Assembly (NCBI GenBank): GCA_002363575.1
Contig: DEWI01000059.1
Span: forward strand, 1-13,536
From: Verrucomicrobia bacterium UBA3214
Lineage (GTDB): Bacteria > Verrucomicrobiota > Kiritimatiellia > RFP12 > UBA1067
Length of the DNA: 13,536 nt
Direction: 5' to 3'
How positions within the stretch are numbered: the stretch's first letter is position 1; every line of letters starts with the position of its first letter. A program made the position numbers and the translations under genes. Below are positions 1-7,930 of this stretch, piece after piece. The notes under the pieces are model-generated. The model had not been told where the DNA came from. It was given only the letters and a program-made list of their open reading frames with translations, and made no database searches.

Positions 1-1058
1 GCAAAGGACGCGCCAGCGATTTGCAGTTTTGGGAAGCAACGGCGCGCGAAATCAAGTCGTATGCCGAGGGCGACAAGATCGTGATCGAGAAATCAACGCT
101 CCCCGTGCGCACGGCGGCGGCGATGGAAGCGATTCTCAACGACCATGCGAAACACACGTTCACCGTGCTTTCCAATCCCGAATTTCTCGCCGAAGGCACG
201 GCGGTGAAAGACCTCCTGGAACCGGATCGCGTGCTTATCGGCGGCCCCGAGACTCCGCAAGGCAGGCTGGCGCTGGAGATGGCCGTCGAAATCTACGCTT
301 CGTGGGTGCCGCGCGAAAAAATCCTCACCACCAACGTCTGGTCGGCGGAATTGACGAAACTCGCCGCCAACGCCTTCCTCGCGCAGAGAGTCTCTTCGAT
401 AAACGCGATCGCCGGGCTTTGCGAGGCTACCGGCGCGGATGTCGATGAAGTCGCGCGCGTAATCGGCGCAGACCACCGCATCGGCCCGAAGTTTCTCAAG
501 GCGGGTCCTGGCTTCGGCGGTTCGTGCTTCAAGAAGGACGTCCTCAATCTCGTCTATCTCTGCGAGACGTTCGGGCTGCATACCGCCGCGGAATACTGGG
601 CTGGCGTCATCAAGATGAACGACCACCAGCAGGAGAGGATCGTCAGCCGCCTTTTCCGCGCGATGTTCAATACGCTGGCGAACAAGAAGATCGCGCTCTT
701 CGGCTTCGCTTTCAAGGCGGATACAGGAGACACGCGCGAAACGCCCGCAGGCGCCGTCGCGCGCATGCTCGCCGATGAGCACGTGCGCCTGGCGATCACC
801 GATCCGAAGGCGCTGGAGAACGCCAGGCGCGATCTCGCAGACCTCGAAGACGTCGTTTACGAAGAAGACGAATACAAGACCGTGGAAGACGCCGACGCGG
901 TAGTCGTCATGACGGACTGGCGCCATTATCCTACGCTCGACTGGCGGAGGATTTTCGACTCGATGCGCAAGCCCGCGCTCGTCTTCGACACCCGCAACTG
1001 CCTGGACGCCGCGGCGCTGCGCGAGATTGGCTTCCGCGTGCTGAACACCGGCAAGTGA
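1..1058 (+). CDS. ugd: UDP-glucose 6-dehydrogenase, animal-like (5' partial)
   Basis: The enzyme oxidises UDP-glucose to UDP-glucuronate with two NAD+, supplying precursors for capsule, exopolysaccharide or lipopolysaccharide in the cytoplasm. The gene enters from the left edge; the first whole codon is at position 3, and the open frame starts KGRASDLQFWE, matching the 'GKGRAADLKYIE' stretch of animal UGDH. About 100 N-terminal residues, including the GxGYVG NAD-binding loop, therefore lie outside the window. Visible family motifs are EKSTLPVR, LSNPEFLAEGTA, the lysine in ELTKLAANAFLAQR, and the active-site loop GFGGSCFKKD with its catalytic cysteine codon at 525-527. The C-terminal domain has GFAFKADTGDTRE and VMTDWRHYP and ends FDTRNCLD...NTGK. 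The TTG at 21 is internal, not the start. The gene converges on xerD with 16 bases between the stops. Family assignment is very secure. Confidence 0.96.
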   Translation, partial: KGRASDLQFWEATAREIKSYAEGDKIVIEKSTLPVRTAAAMEAILNDHAKHTFTVLSNPEFLAEGTAVKDLLEPDRVLIGGPETPQGRLALEMAVEIYASWVPREKILTTNVWSAELTKLAANAFLAQRVSSINAIAGLCEATGADVDEVARVIGADHRIGPKFLKAGPGFGGSCFKKDVLNLVYLCETFGLHTAAEYWAGVIKMNDHQQERIVSRLFRAMFNTLANKKIALFGFAFKADTGDTRETPAGAVARMLADEHVRLAITDPKALENARRDLADLEDVVYEEDEYKTVEDADAVVVMTDWRHYPTLDWRRIFDSMRKPALVFDTRNCLDAAALREIGFRVLNTGK

Positions 1059-1074
1059 GGAGGAGCGCGCCGGC

Positions 1075-1980
1075 TCAGCTTCGCGGATGGTACAGGCGGT
1101 GGATTTCCGAAAAGCGCGCGGCATCGACGTGCGTGTAGATTTGCGTGGTCGCGATATTCGCGTGGCCCAGCATCTCCTGTATTGCGCGGATGTCCGCGCC
1201 GTGCGCCAGCATGTGCGAGGCGTAGGAATGCCGCAGCACGTGCGGCGAAATCCGCTCGGCGGGAATGCCTGCGGCGGCGGCGCGCTCGCGTATCAGCTTG
1301 AAGACTCCCTGGCGCGTGAAAGGCCTGGCAAGGCGCGTCACGAAAACCTGCGGAATCGAAGGATCGCCCTTCGTGAACGCGCCGCGCGCGCCAGCGAAAT
1401 AGGCGTTGAGTGCGCGCGCGGCCGCGCCGCCCAGCGGGACGACGCGCTCCTTGGCGCCTTTGCCGGCGACGCGCAGCAGCTCGCCGTCGCCGGCGATGTC
1501 GTCCATCTCCAGATCGCAAAGTTCGCTGACGCGCAAGCCGCAGCCGTAGAGGATTTCGAGAATGGCGCGGTCGCGCAATTCTCGCGGCGTTTCGCCCGCC
1601 ACGGCGTCGATCATCCGCGCGGTCTCTTCTTCGGAAAGCACGCGCGGCAGCGCCTGTTCGCGGCGCGGCGGATCCATCAGCTCGGAGGGATCGGAAGCGA
1701 TGCGCCGCGTCTCCTTCATGTAGCGCAGGAACATGCGGATCGCCGCGGAGCGCCGCGCGCGCGTCGCGCTCGCCATGCCCGCGGCGCGCTCCGCGCGCAG
1801 GAATGCGGATATGTCGTCTCTCGTCACTTGCGCGGCGGTCGATTTGTCGCGCTTTCGCAGGAACTCTTCGAAGAGCGCGAGGTCGCGCGAGTATCCTTCG
1901 CAGGTGTTCGCGGCAAGCGCGCGCTCGAATTCCAGCGCGCCGATGAATTCAGCGATTTCCGCTTCCAGCCTGGCAGCCAT
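1075..1980 (-). CDS. xerD: Tyrosine recombinase XerD/XerC
   Basis: This is a site-specific recombinase of the Xer type, which normally resolves chromosome dimers at dif together with a partner recombinase and FtsK. The predicted protein has 301 residues (E. coli XerD has 298). An N-terminal SAM-like core-binding domain covers about residues 5-90, and the catalytic domain follows. The full catalytic set is present at family-typical spacing: R150 (YGCGLRVSEL), K174 (GKGAKER), H247 and R250 (SPHVLRHSY), H273 (MLGHANI) and nucleophile Y282 (IYTH). The ATG at 1980 is chosen because CGGAG lies 7 bases upstream and the protein then has family length; the frame stays open further upstream only by crossing the nucleoside phosphorylase gene. 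It is the last gene of the minus-strand run, 37 bases after the phosphorylase. XerD rather than XerC is the better fit but is not certain. No att site or integrase-type extra domain is visible, so a phage integrase is unlikely. Confidence 0.93.
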   Translation of the reverse strand: MAARLEAEIAEFIGALEFERALAANTCEGYSRDLALFEEFLRKRDKSTAAQVTRDDISAFLRAERAAGMASATRARRSAAIRMFLRYMKETRRIASDPSELMDPPRREQALPRVLSEEETARMIDAVAGETPRELRDRAILEILYGCGLRVSELCDLEMDDIAGDGELLRVAGKGAKERVVPLGGAAARALNAYFAGARGAFTKGDPSIPQVFVTRLARPFTRQGVFKLIRERAAAAGIPAERISPHVLRHSYASHMLAHGADIRAIQEMLGHANIATTQIYTHVDAARFSEIHRLYHPRS

Positions 1981-2017
1981 CGCGCGGCTCCGTGAATGCG
2001 GCGGCGGGACGCGCCGC

Positions 2018-2839
2018 TCAGCAAAGCTCGATGAAATCTTCGAGAATCTGCGCCATCTGCGGTTTGGCGGCGTCCGCCGCCGCCACGACATCCTGGTGGC
2101 AAAGCGGGCGGCGCGAAATGCCCGCGGCGAGATTTGCGACGAGCGAAAGCCCCGCGATCTTGAAGGAGCAGGCGTGTGCGAAGACGGCTTCCGGCACGGT
2201 TGACATGCCGACGACATCGGCGCCTTGCGCCTTGTAGGCTTGAATCTCCGCGGGGGTCTCGTAGCACGGCCCCGCCGTGTATGCGTACACGCCGTCCATG
2301 GCGCGGAAGCCGCGGCGGTTGGCGATCGCGTGCAGCGACTCCGCGAAATGCCGCGAATAGACTTCCGACATATCCGGGAAGCGCGCCCCCCACTCCGGAG
2401 AGTGCGGGCCGATCAGCGGATTGATGCCCACGAGATTGATATGGTCGCGGATGATCACGAAGTCGCCGGGCCGCAGCGCGGGATTTATCCCTCCCGAGGC
2501 GTTCGTGAGCAGCAGGCGGCCGCATCCCATGCGGCGCAGAAGCTCCACGGGCAGCACGACGGGCGCCCAGCCTTCGCCTTCGTAGTAGTGGCGGCGGCCG
2601 CACCACGCTGCGATGCGCCGCCCCTTGCGCTCGTAGAGAATGAATTCGCCGGAATGCCCCGGCACGGTGGCGGAGCCTAGCGCGGGGATGTCCGCGTATG
2701 GAATGCGCGCCAGTTCCGCATCCTTGCGCAGCGCGTCCCCCCAGCCGCTGCCCAGAATTATGCCGAGCGCCGGCGGCTTTTCAAAGCATACGTCCGGGAG
2801 GCAGGCGGCCGCCCCGTCGAATTCGTTCGGATGTCTCAT
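2018..2839 (-). CDS. punA: Purine nucleoside phosphorylase, trimeric type I
   Basis: The enzyme cleaves purine (deoxy)ribonucleosides with phosphate to give the free base and (deoxy)ribose-1-phosphate in cytoplasmic purine salvage. The 273 residues match the length of trimeric PNPs. Motifs in order are ILGSGWGDAL with phosphate-binding S31, VPGHSGE, GRRHYYEGEGW with H84, LTNASGGIN, GDFVIIRDHINL, AGPCYETPAE with base-binding E194, VGMSTVPE with M212/S213, and VANLAAGIS with N236. Asparagine at that last site is typical of enzymes that prefer 6-oxopurines (inosine, guanosine); methylthioadenosine phosphorylases have aspartate there. The ATG at 2839 has AGAGG 6 bases upstream. It lies 23 bases after pyrC and 37 before xerD. 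The family is secure; the gene symbol follows common bacterial usage. Confidence 0.94.
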   Translation of the reverse strand: MRHPNEFDGAAACLPDVCFEKPPALGIILGSGWGDALRKDAELARIPYADIPALGSATVPGHSGEFILYERKGRRIAAWCGRRHYYEGEGWAPVVLPVELLRRMGCGRLLLTNASGGINPALRPGDFVIIRDHINLVGINPLIGPHSPEWGARFPDMSEVYSRHFAESLHAIANRRGFRAMDGVYAYTAGPCYETPAEIQAYKAQGADVVGMSTVPEAVFAHACSFKIAGLSLVANLAAGISRRPLCHQDVVAAADAAKPQMAQILEDFIELC

Positions 2840-2862
2840 GGCTGGCCTCTCTTTCGGGTGTT

Positions 2863-3963
2863 CTATGCGTCGCATTGCGCAGGGCGGCAATTCGCCTCCA
2901 TGCCGTCGTACGGGCAGTTGCGCGAGCGCGACGCGAATTTCGAGATGTCTATGCGCCATGGCTCGCCGACGACGATTCGCGTGACGCGCGGCTTTGAATC
3001 CAGGCGCTCCAGCGCGGAATGGGAGAGGATGGCGCGGGGAAGCCGCCACCAGGCCTGCGCCCAATCGTCGAGCGCCATGCCTTCCTCTTCCACCATGGCG
3101 CGGTGCGTCGCGGCGATGGCGGCTTCCAGGCCGACGATGCCGTTGGCGCTTTTCTTGAACCCCAGCGATTTTGTGGCGGCGGGATGCGGCGCGTGGTCCG
3201 TCGCGAACATCAAGACGCCGTCCTTGACGGCTTTGCGAAGCTCCGCGCGATCTTCGCGATTGCCGAGAGGCGGCGCCATTTTGTAGTTGGCGTCGTCGGC
3301 GGTCAGATCGTCGCAGGCGAACAGCAGGTGGTGGGGAGTCGCTTCCGCCGTCACGCTCAGACCTTCGCGCTGTGCATCGCGCACAAGTTCCACGCCGCGC
3401 GCCGTCGATATGTGCTGGATGTGCAGGCGGCAGCCGGTCGTGCGGCAAAGCGAGAGATCGCGCTGTATCGCCGCCGTCTCGCATTCCGCGGGAATCACCG
3501 GCAGGCCGAGGCGGCGCGCCAGCGCGCAATCGCGTATCACGCCGCCGCGCGCCAGCGCGCCGTCCATCGCATGCTGGCAGACGGCGAGGCCGAGGCGCGC
3601 GCTTCGCGCCATCGCCTCTTCCATCACGCGGGTGTCGGCGACGTACGAGCCATCGTCTGTGAAGAATGCGGCGCCGGCTTCCGCGAGCTTTTCCAGCCGA
3701 GCGCATTCGGCGCCCTGGCGGCCGCGCGTGATGCACGCGGAGGGCAGGACGGCGACGCCGCATGGTTCGGATGCGAGATTCGCGCGCACCCAGTCCGGGG
3801 AGTCGCCGGGCGGCACGGTGTTCGGCATTGCGACGACTGCGGCGAAGCCGCCGCGCGCGGCGGCGGCGGCGCCCGACGCCGTCGTTTCCGCTTCCGGCAT
3901 TCCCGGATCGCGGAAGTGGACGTGGACGTCGATAAAGCCGGGGAACTCCAGTTCTTGGCGCAT
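2863..3963 (-). CDS. pyrC: Dihydroorotase, class I (CAD-like compact form)
   Basis: The enzyme cyclises carbamoyl-aspartate to dihydroorotate, the third step of de novo pyrimidine synthesis. The 366-residue amidohydrolase shows the HxH metal site H14/H16 (FIDVHVHFRDPG), AMPNT, AFFTDDGSYV with metal-bridging Asp around 103, H131 (CQHAMD), H184 (HIQHIST), YKMAPPLG, and catalytic D256 (FATDHAPHP). The C-terminus closes with GEPWRIDI...FASRSRNCPYDG. All active-site positions are intact, so it should be active rather than a pseudo-DHOase. Only about eight residues precede the first beta strand, unlike B. subtilis-type enzymes, which carry roughly 40-50 residues there; the animal CAD dihydroorotase domain starts similarly late. 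The ATG at 3963 has no clear Shine-Dalgarno, but upstream extension would cross into galM. It sits 38 bases after galM and 23 before the PNP gene. Confidence 0.94.
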   Translation of the reverse strand: MRQELEFPGFIDVHVHFRDPGMPEAETTASGAAAAARGGFAAVVAMPNTVPPGDSPDWVRANLASEPCGVAVLPSACITRGRQGAECARLEKLAEAGAAFFTDDGSYVADTRVMEEAMARSARLGLAVCQHAMDGALARGGVIRDCALARRLGLPVIPAECETAAIQRDLSLCRTTGCRLHIQHISTARGVELVRDAQREGLSVTAEATPHHLLFACDDLTADDANYKMAPPLGNREDRAELRKAVKDGVLMFATDHAPHPAATKSLGFKKSANGIVGLEAAIAATHRAMVEEEGMALDDWAQAWWRLPRAILSHSALERLDSKPRVTRIVVGEPWRIDISKFASRSRNCPYDGMEANCRPAQCDA

Positions 3964-4001
3964 ACTGTCTGAATTGCGCGAGTGCGTCGTGCAAGTCCCG
4001 C

Positions 4002-5120
4002 TCAGAGGGGCTTGAAGCGGTACTCCGTCGTGGTGTGGTAGCGCTCGCCAGGGCGCACGGTGATCTGCGGGAAGTCCGGGCGGTTCGGCGTATTCGGATA
4101 GTGCTGCGTCTCGAGCGCGAGATAGCCGCGGCGGCGCATCGGCCGCAAATCCTTCATCTTCCAGGCGTCGGAGATGAAGTTGCCGGCGTAGAACTGGAGG
4201 CCGGGCTGGTCCGTCCAGACTTCGACGGCGCGCTTGTCGCCGCGCAGTTCCGCGACTTTGCGGAAGCCTTCGCCGTTCAGGCACCAGTTGTGGTCGTAGC
4301 CGGGACCGTATTGCAGGACTTCGTCCGGGGCGTCGATGCGCTCGCCGATCTTGTGGAAAGAGCGGAAGTCGAAGGGCGTGCCTTCCACGGAGACGGGCGC
4401 GCCGACCGGCTCGAGGTTTTTATTGACCGCGAGGAACCTGTCTGCGTCGATCATTAGCTGCTGGCCGAGGATGTCGCCATCGCCGTTCATGTTGAAATAG
4501 ACGTGCTGCGTGAGGTTGATCGGAGTGGGCTTGTCCGTCGTCGCGTCGTAGTCGATTCTCCAGACGTTCTCTGGCGTGAGAGTGTATGTGACTTTCGCGA
4601 CAACCTTGCCGGGATAGCCGCCTTCGCCGTCTGGGAACGTCTTCACGAACACGATGCCGGTGTCGTCGCCGCGCGTGAATGGCACGGCCGTCCAGCGGTA
4701 GTCGTTCCAGCCGCGCATGCCTCCATGCAGCGAAGCGGAGTGTGCGGTGTCGTTGACGCCGACCTCGTACTCCTTGCCGTCGAGAGTGAATTTGCCGTTC
4801 GCGATGCGGTTGCCGACGCGCCCGATGATCGCGCCGAAGTAGGGGTCTGTGGATTCCCACGCGCTGATGTCGTCGAAGCCGATCGTGACATCTGCGAGGA
4901 CGCCGCGCCTGTCCGGAACGAGCAGGCGCACGACTTTGCCGCCGACATCGGAGACTTGCATCACCATGCCGCCCTTGCCGGAGAGCGTGTAGAGTTTGGC
5001 GTCTTCGCCGTATTTGGTCGTGCCGAAATCCTGCGGGGCGCCGAAGCGGCATTTTTCGCAGGTGCAGCCTGCAAGAGCGAGCGCGGCCATCGCCGCGAGA
5101 GCGGATGTTGCATTTTTCAT
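4002..5120 (-). CDS. galM: Aldose 1-epimerase (mutarotase), predicted lipoprotein
   Basis: The enzyme interconverts alpha and beta anomers of hexoses such as galactose and glucose. The 372-residue protein has the GalM beta-sandwich signatures: GRVGNRI with R105, SLHGG with H132, INLTQHVYFN with catalytic H206, YDHNWCL, and ALETQHYPNTPN with catalytic E337. The N-terminus is a lipoprotein signal: MKN, a hydrophobic run, then lipobox LAGC with Cys19. The mature protein should thus be membrane-anchored outside the cytoplasm, so it would act on incoming sugars. Two further cysteines follow at once (CTCEKC). The ATG overlaps the manA stop by four bases (ATGA), and AAAGGAAG lies 6 bases upstream, showing translational coupling. 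Exported mutarotases are known in sugar-utilising bacteria. The function is secure; the exact substrate is not known. Confidence 0.94.
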   Translation of the reverse strand: MKNATSALAAMAALALAGCTCEKCRFGAPQDFGTTKYGEDAKLYTLSGKGGMVMQVSDVGGKVVRLLVPDRRGVLADVTIGFDDISAWESTDPYFGAIIGRVGNRIANGKFTLDGKEYEVGVNDTAHSASLHGGMRGWNDYRWTAVPFTRGDDTGIVFVKTFPDGEGGYPGKVVAKVTYTLTPENVWRIDYDATTDKPTPINLTQHVYFNMNGDGDILGQQLMIDADRFLAVNKNLEPVGAPVSVEGTPFDFRSFHKIGERIDAPDEVLQYGPGYDHNWCLNGEGFRKVAELRGDKRAVEVWTDQPGLQFYAGNFISDAWKMKDLRPMRRRGYLALETQHYPNTPNRPDFPQITVRPGERYHTTTEYRFKPL

Positions 5121-5938
5121 TGTTTGCTTCCTTTGGTGACGAAAATCTCCGCGTTGGCGGAGGCGACCGTAAAATCATCGCCGGGTTCGACGAGGACGCT
5201 TGAGCCTTGCGCGCAGCGTTCGCCGAAAAGCTCGAAATCCCCTTTGAAGGCGTAGAGGATAGTGAAGTCGCGGCCGCTCAGCGTGCGTTCGCCGCCGAGC
5301 GCGACTTTGTCGAATTCGAAGAACGGGCAGGAGACGCGCGCGGCGGGACGCGGGGCGTGCAGAGAGTAGTCGATCGCTTTGAGGGCTTGCGCGATATGGA
5401 GCTGGCGCGGCTTGCCGTCCGCGCCGGTGCGCCCCCAATCGTAGAGGCGGAAAGTCGTTTCGGAAGGCTGCTGGACCTCGTAGATGCGCGAGCCTTCGCA
5501 GATCGCGTGGATCATGCCGCCGGGAATGAAGAGCGTCTCCCCGGCTTTCAGCGGCACGCCGGCCATCAGGTCTTCGAAAGTGCCGTCGGCGATCGCGCGT
5601 TCGATGTCCGCCGGGCCTGCGCCGTCTTTCAGTCCGGCATAGACGAAGCTGTCTTCGAGCGCGCACCACATCTCCGTCTTGGGATCGCCGCCGGTCAAGC
5701 GCGCGGTCGTCTCGTTCGGATGGACTTGCACGGAGAGGCGCGCGGCCGCGTCGATCTCCTTGACGAGCAGCGGAAAGCCGGGATGGAGCGCGTCCAGCGT
5801 CGGCGCGCCTTCGCATTCGCAGATGCTTGGCGCGGAAGGCAGCGCGGAGACAAGCCAGTTTTCGCTTCCCCAGAGTGCGCGGTGCACGTCGTCGCGGAAC
5901 GTCAGCGCGCGAGTTCTTTTGTCAGGATTGCGAGGCAT
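5117..5938 (-). CDS. manA: Mannose-6-phosphate isomerase, class I
   Basis: The zinc enzyme interconverts mannose-6-phosphate and fructose-6-phosphate, either feeding mannose into glycolysis or supplying GDP-sugar synthesis. The 273-residue cupin-fold protein is shorter than the ~315 residues of the B. subtilis type and much shorter than E. coli ManA. Zinc ligands are visible as Q71 and H73 (SVQVHPNE), E89 (PKTEMWCALE) and H144 (IPGGMIHAICEG), followed by the active-site stretch ETTFRLYDWGR. The N-terminal LWGSENWLVSALP corresponds to the family 'WGG...ESWEVS' region. The ATG at 5938 keeps the N-terminal motif and overlaps the 3' end of the nucleosidase gene by 37 bases; no strong ribosome site is seen, so it may depend on coupling. 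Its TGA overlaps the galM ATG. Confidence 0.92.
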   Translation of the reverse strand: MPRNPDKRTRALTFRDDVHRALWGSENWLVSALPSAPSICECEGAPTLDALHPGFPLLVKEIDAAARLSVQVHPNETTARLTGGDPKTEMWCALEDSFVYAGLKDGAGPADIERAIADGTFEDLMAGVPLKAGETLFIPGGMIHAICEGSRIYEVQQPSETTFRLYDWGRTGADGKPRQLHIAQALKAIDYSLHAPRPAARVSCPFFEFDKVALGGERTLSGRDFTILYAFKGDFELFGERCAQGSSVLVEPGDDFTVASANAEIFVTKGSKQ

Positions 5939-6537
5939 GATGCGAGGTTTTCGAGATACTGTGAAGGCGTCGCGCCGGAACCGTGGACGTCGCTGACGCA
6001 TTTGAACGAGCTGAAGGGGACGCCGGCTTTCAGCGCGACGTGCGCGATGGCCGCGCCTTCCATGTCGCGAAGCGAGCAGCCGAGTTCGCGCGTCAAGAGC
6101 GCGAAATCGCCGGGATCGTCGTTGAAGCGGTCCCCGCTGCCGAGTTTGACGGCCGGATATGCGCCTTTCGCCGCGAGAGGCAGGAAGGGGGAGGAGTATT
6201 CGTTGAGCGTGCCCATTTTCGTGCCGTTGAGCTGCGTGAGGTCGAAGTCGTATTGCACGGCTTCGGAGACTTCATAGAGCGCGCTAACGGCCATGGAAGG
6301 GGCGAGACCGCCGGCGACGCCGAAGTTCACAAGTTCCGTCGCGCCTTCCTGCACGGCGAATTGCGCGGCGGCCGCCGCGTTCGTCTTGCCGATTCCCGAG
6401 ACGACGAGGAGGATGTCTTCGCCGCCGTGGCGGCCGGTGACGACGCGGCGGCCGAAGCGCGTCCGCTCCGTCGCGCCGTCGAGATTGTCGATGAGGCATT
6501 GCGCCTCGTTGTCCATGGCTATTACGTATGCAGTCAT
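5902..6537 (-). CDS. mtnN: 5'-methylthioadenosine/S-adenosylhomocysteine nucleosidase family protein
   Basis: Members hydrolyse methylthioadenosine and S-adenosylhomocysteine to adenine plus the thio-ribose, recycling products of SAM chemistry. The 211-residue protein is a little shorter than E. coli MtnN (about 230). It has the PF01048 landmarks: E11 in AMDNEA (E. coli AMEEE), VSGIGKTNAA, NFGVAGGLAP, GSGDRF with F138, RDMEGAAIAHVA with M159/E160, and catalytic D183 in KCVSDVHG. The glycine-alanine-glycine stretch reads GVAGG where E. coli has GSAGG. These residues support a hydrolase over a phosphorylase, but a related specificity such as futalosine hydrolase cannot be excluded by eye. The ATG at 6537 is 22 bases after the phosphofructokinase gene and lacks a clear Shine-Dalgarno. 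Confidence 0.86.
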   Translation of the reverse strand: MTAYVIAMDNEAQCLIDNLDGATERTRFGRRVVTGRHGGEDILLVVSGIGKTNAAAAAQFAVQEGATELVNFGVAGGLAPSMAVSALYEVSEAVQYDFDLTQLNGTKMGTLNEYSSPFLPLAAKGAYPAVKLGSGDRFNDDPGDFALLTRELGCSLRDMEGAAIAHVALKAGVPFSSFKCVSDVHGSGATPSQYLENLASCLAILTKELAR

Positions 6538-6559
6538 TGAGTGGCTTTCGATTGCGCCG

Positions 6560-7930
6560 TCACGGCGCCATGTCTGGATCGGCGATGCGCGTCTTCCACG
6601 AGCCGAAGTAGTATTCCTGGCCGGTCGCGTCCATCACGCTGCGCCAAAGCTCGGATTTGAGGGAAATCTTCTGGCGTTCGATCGTGGCGAGCTTGATAGG
6701 CACGAGGCAGAAGCTTTCGCCGAGATTGCCGACGACGCAATTCGTGCGCCCCGCCATCGCGGCGTGCACGGCGTTGCGCGCGAGCATGTAGCAGCGTATC
6801 GCGTCGGTGCCTTTCGCCGGGATGGAGCGGATTATGTAGCTCGGATCGAAGTATTTCACGCTGGACTTGATGCCGCGCGATTTCATGTGGCACTCGATGG
6901 CTCGCTTGAGGAACTCGCCGATGTCGTTCTTGAGGATGTTGCCGGAGGCGTCGCGGACTTCCGGCATGCCCTTGAAAAGCTCCTGCCCTGCGCCTTCCGC
7001 AACGACGATCACGGCGTGGTCCTTGCCGGCCTTGAAGCGGTTCTCCAGCGCCGCGAAGAGCCCGTTCGGACCGTCCAGCGTGAACGGATCCTCCGGCACG
7101 AGGCAGAAGTTCACCACAGGATTGGCGATCGAGGCGTATGCGGCGATGAAGCCGGAATCGCGCCCCATGACTTTGACGAGGCCGATGCCGCCCGCCGTGC
7201 CTTTCGCTTCCACATGCGCGTTGCGTATCACGTCCGTGGCGGCAGCGACGGCCGTTTCGAAGCCGAACGAGCGCCCTACGAACTGCAGGTCGTTGTCGAT
7301 CGTTTTCGGGATGCCGACGACGGAGATTTTGAGATTGCGCCTCTTCACCTCTTCCGCGACATCGCGGGCGCAGCGCAGCGAGCCGTCGCCGCCGATGCAG
7401 AAGAGGATGTTGATATTCATGCGCTCGAGCGTATCGACTATTTCCTCTGTCGGCTGCTGGCCGCGCGAGGAGCCGAGGATGGTGCCGCCGATTTCGTGTA
7501 TCGTATCCACGACATCGGGGTTGAGCATGAGCGGCGGGCAGTCGGACTTCGGCGACAGTCCCGCGTAGCCGTAGCGGATGCCGTAGATCGTCTTTACGCC
7601 GTAGTCGAACGTGAGGATTTCGACCAGACCCTTGATCACGTTGTTCAGGCCCGGGCAGAGGCCGCCGGCCGTCACGATGCCCACGCGCGTCCACGCCGGC
7701 GAATGGAAGATTTTCTCGAGCGGCCCCGCTCTCTCGAAGGTCGGCGTGTGGCCGAGGCGCTCTTCGAGATACTTCATGAACGACTCGTTCTCGGTGACGA
7801 GGATCCTCTCGCCGTCGCGAATGAATTCATGGTGGCGCACCGGGGAGTCTATCTTGCACTCTCCCAGCGTTTCTACGCGGCAGGAATACTCTTCCTGGTT
7901 GGCGGCTATTTTGTCCAGCGTACTCGACAT
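6560..7930 (-). CDS. 6-phosphofructokinase, plant-type/long clade, predicted ATP-dependent
   Basis: The enzyme phosphorylates fructose-6-phosphate to fructose-1,6-bisphosphate in glycolysis. The 456-residue protein has an N-terminal extension of about 80 residues before the fold starts (VGIVTAGGLCPGLNN), longer than the ~320-residue E. coli PfkA. Other motifs are GTILGSSRG, GGDGS (180-184), IPKTIDNDL with catalytic base D212 and K209, GFETAV, and MGRDSGFIAAYAS. Glycine in GGDG is the mark of ATP use; PPi-dependent enzymes have GGDD. K209 in PKTIDND is shared by PPi enzymes and by plant and amoebal ATP-PFKs, so this mix places it with the latter clade. Substrate use still needs assay. The ATG at 7930 has AGAGGG 7 bases upstream. 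The frame is open further upstream through non-conserved sequence, which I did not include. It probably heads the seven-gene operon. Confidence 0.92.
   Translation of the reverse strand: MSSTLDKIAANQEEYSCRVETLGECKIDSPVRHHEFIRDGERILVTENESFMKYLEERLGHTPTFERAGPLEKIFHSPAWTRVGIVTAGGLCPGLNNVIKGLVEILTFDYGVKTIYGIRYGYAGLSPKSDCPPLMLNPDVVDTIHEIGGTILGSSRGQQPTEEIVDTLERMNINILFCIGGDGSLRCARDVAEEVKRRNLKISVVGIPKTIDNDLQFVGRSFGFETAVAAATDVIRNAHVEAKGTAGGIGLVKVMGRDSGFIAAYASIANPVVNFCLVPEDPFTLDGPNGLFAALENRFKAGKDHAVIVVAEGAGQELFKGMPEVRDASGNILKNDIGEFLKRAIECHMKSRGIKSSVKYFDPSYIIRSIPAKGTDAIRCYMLARNAVHAAMAGRTNCVVGNLGESFCLVPIKLATIERQKISLKSELWRSVMDATGQEYYFGSWKTRIADPDMAP

Noticed and set aside
1059..1074. Terminator between the convergent UGDH and xerD genes.
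   Set aside because: Only a four-base GAGC/GCTC dyad fits in the 16-base gap, with no T-run on either strand.
2018..3994. A 658-codon minus-strand frame that would fuse a long N-terminal part to the purine nucleoside phosphorylase.
   Set aside because: The upstream part is out-of-frame dihydroorotase sequence. The phosphorylase has its own ATG at 2839 with a ribosome site and normal length.
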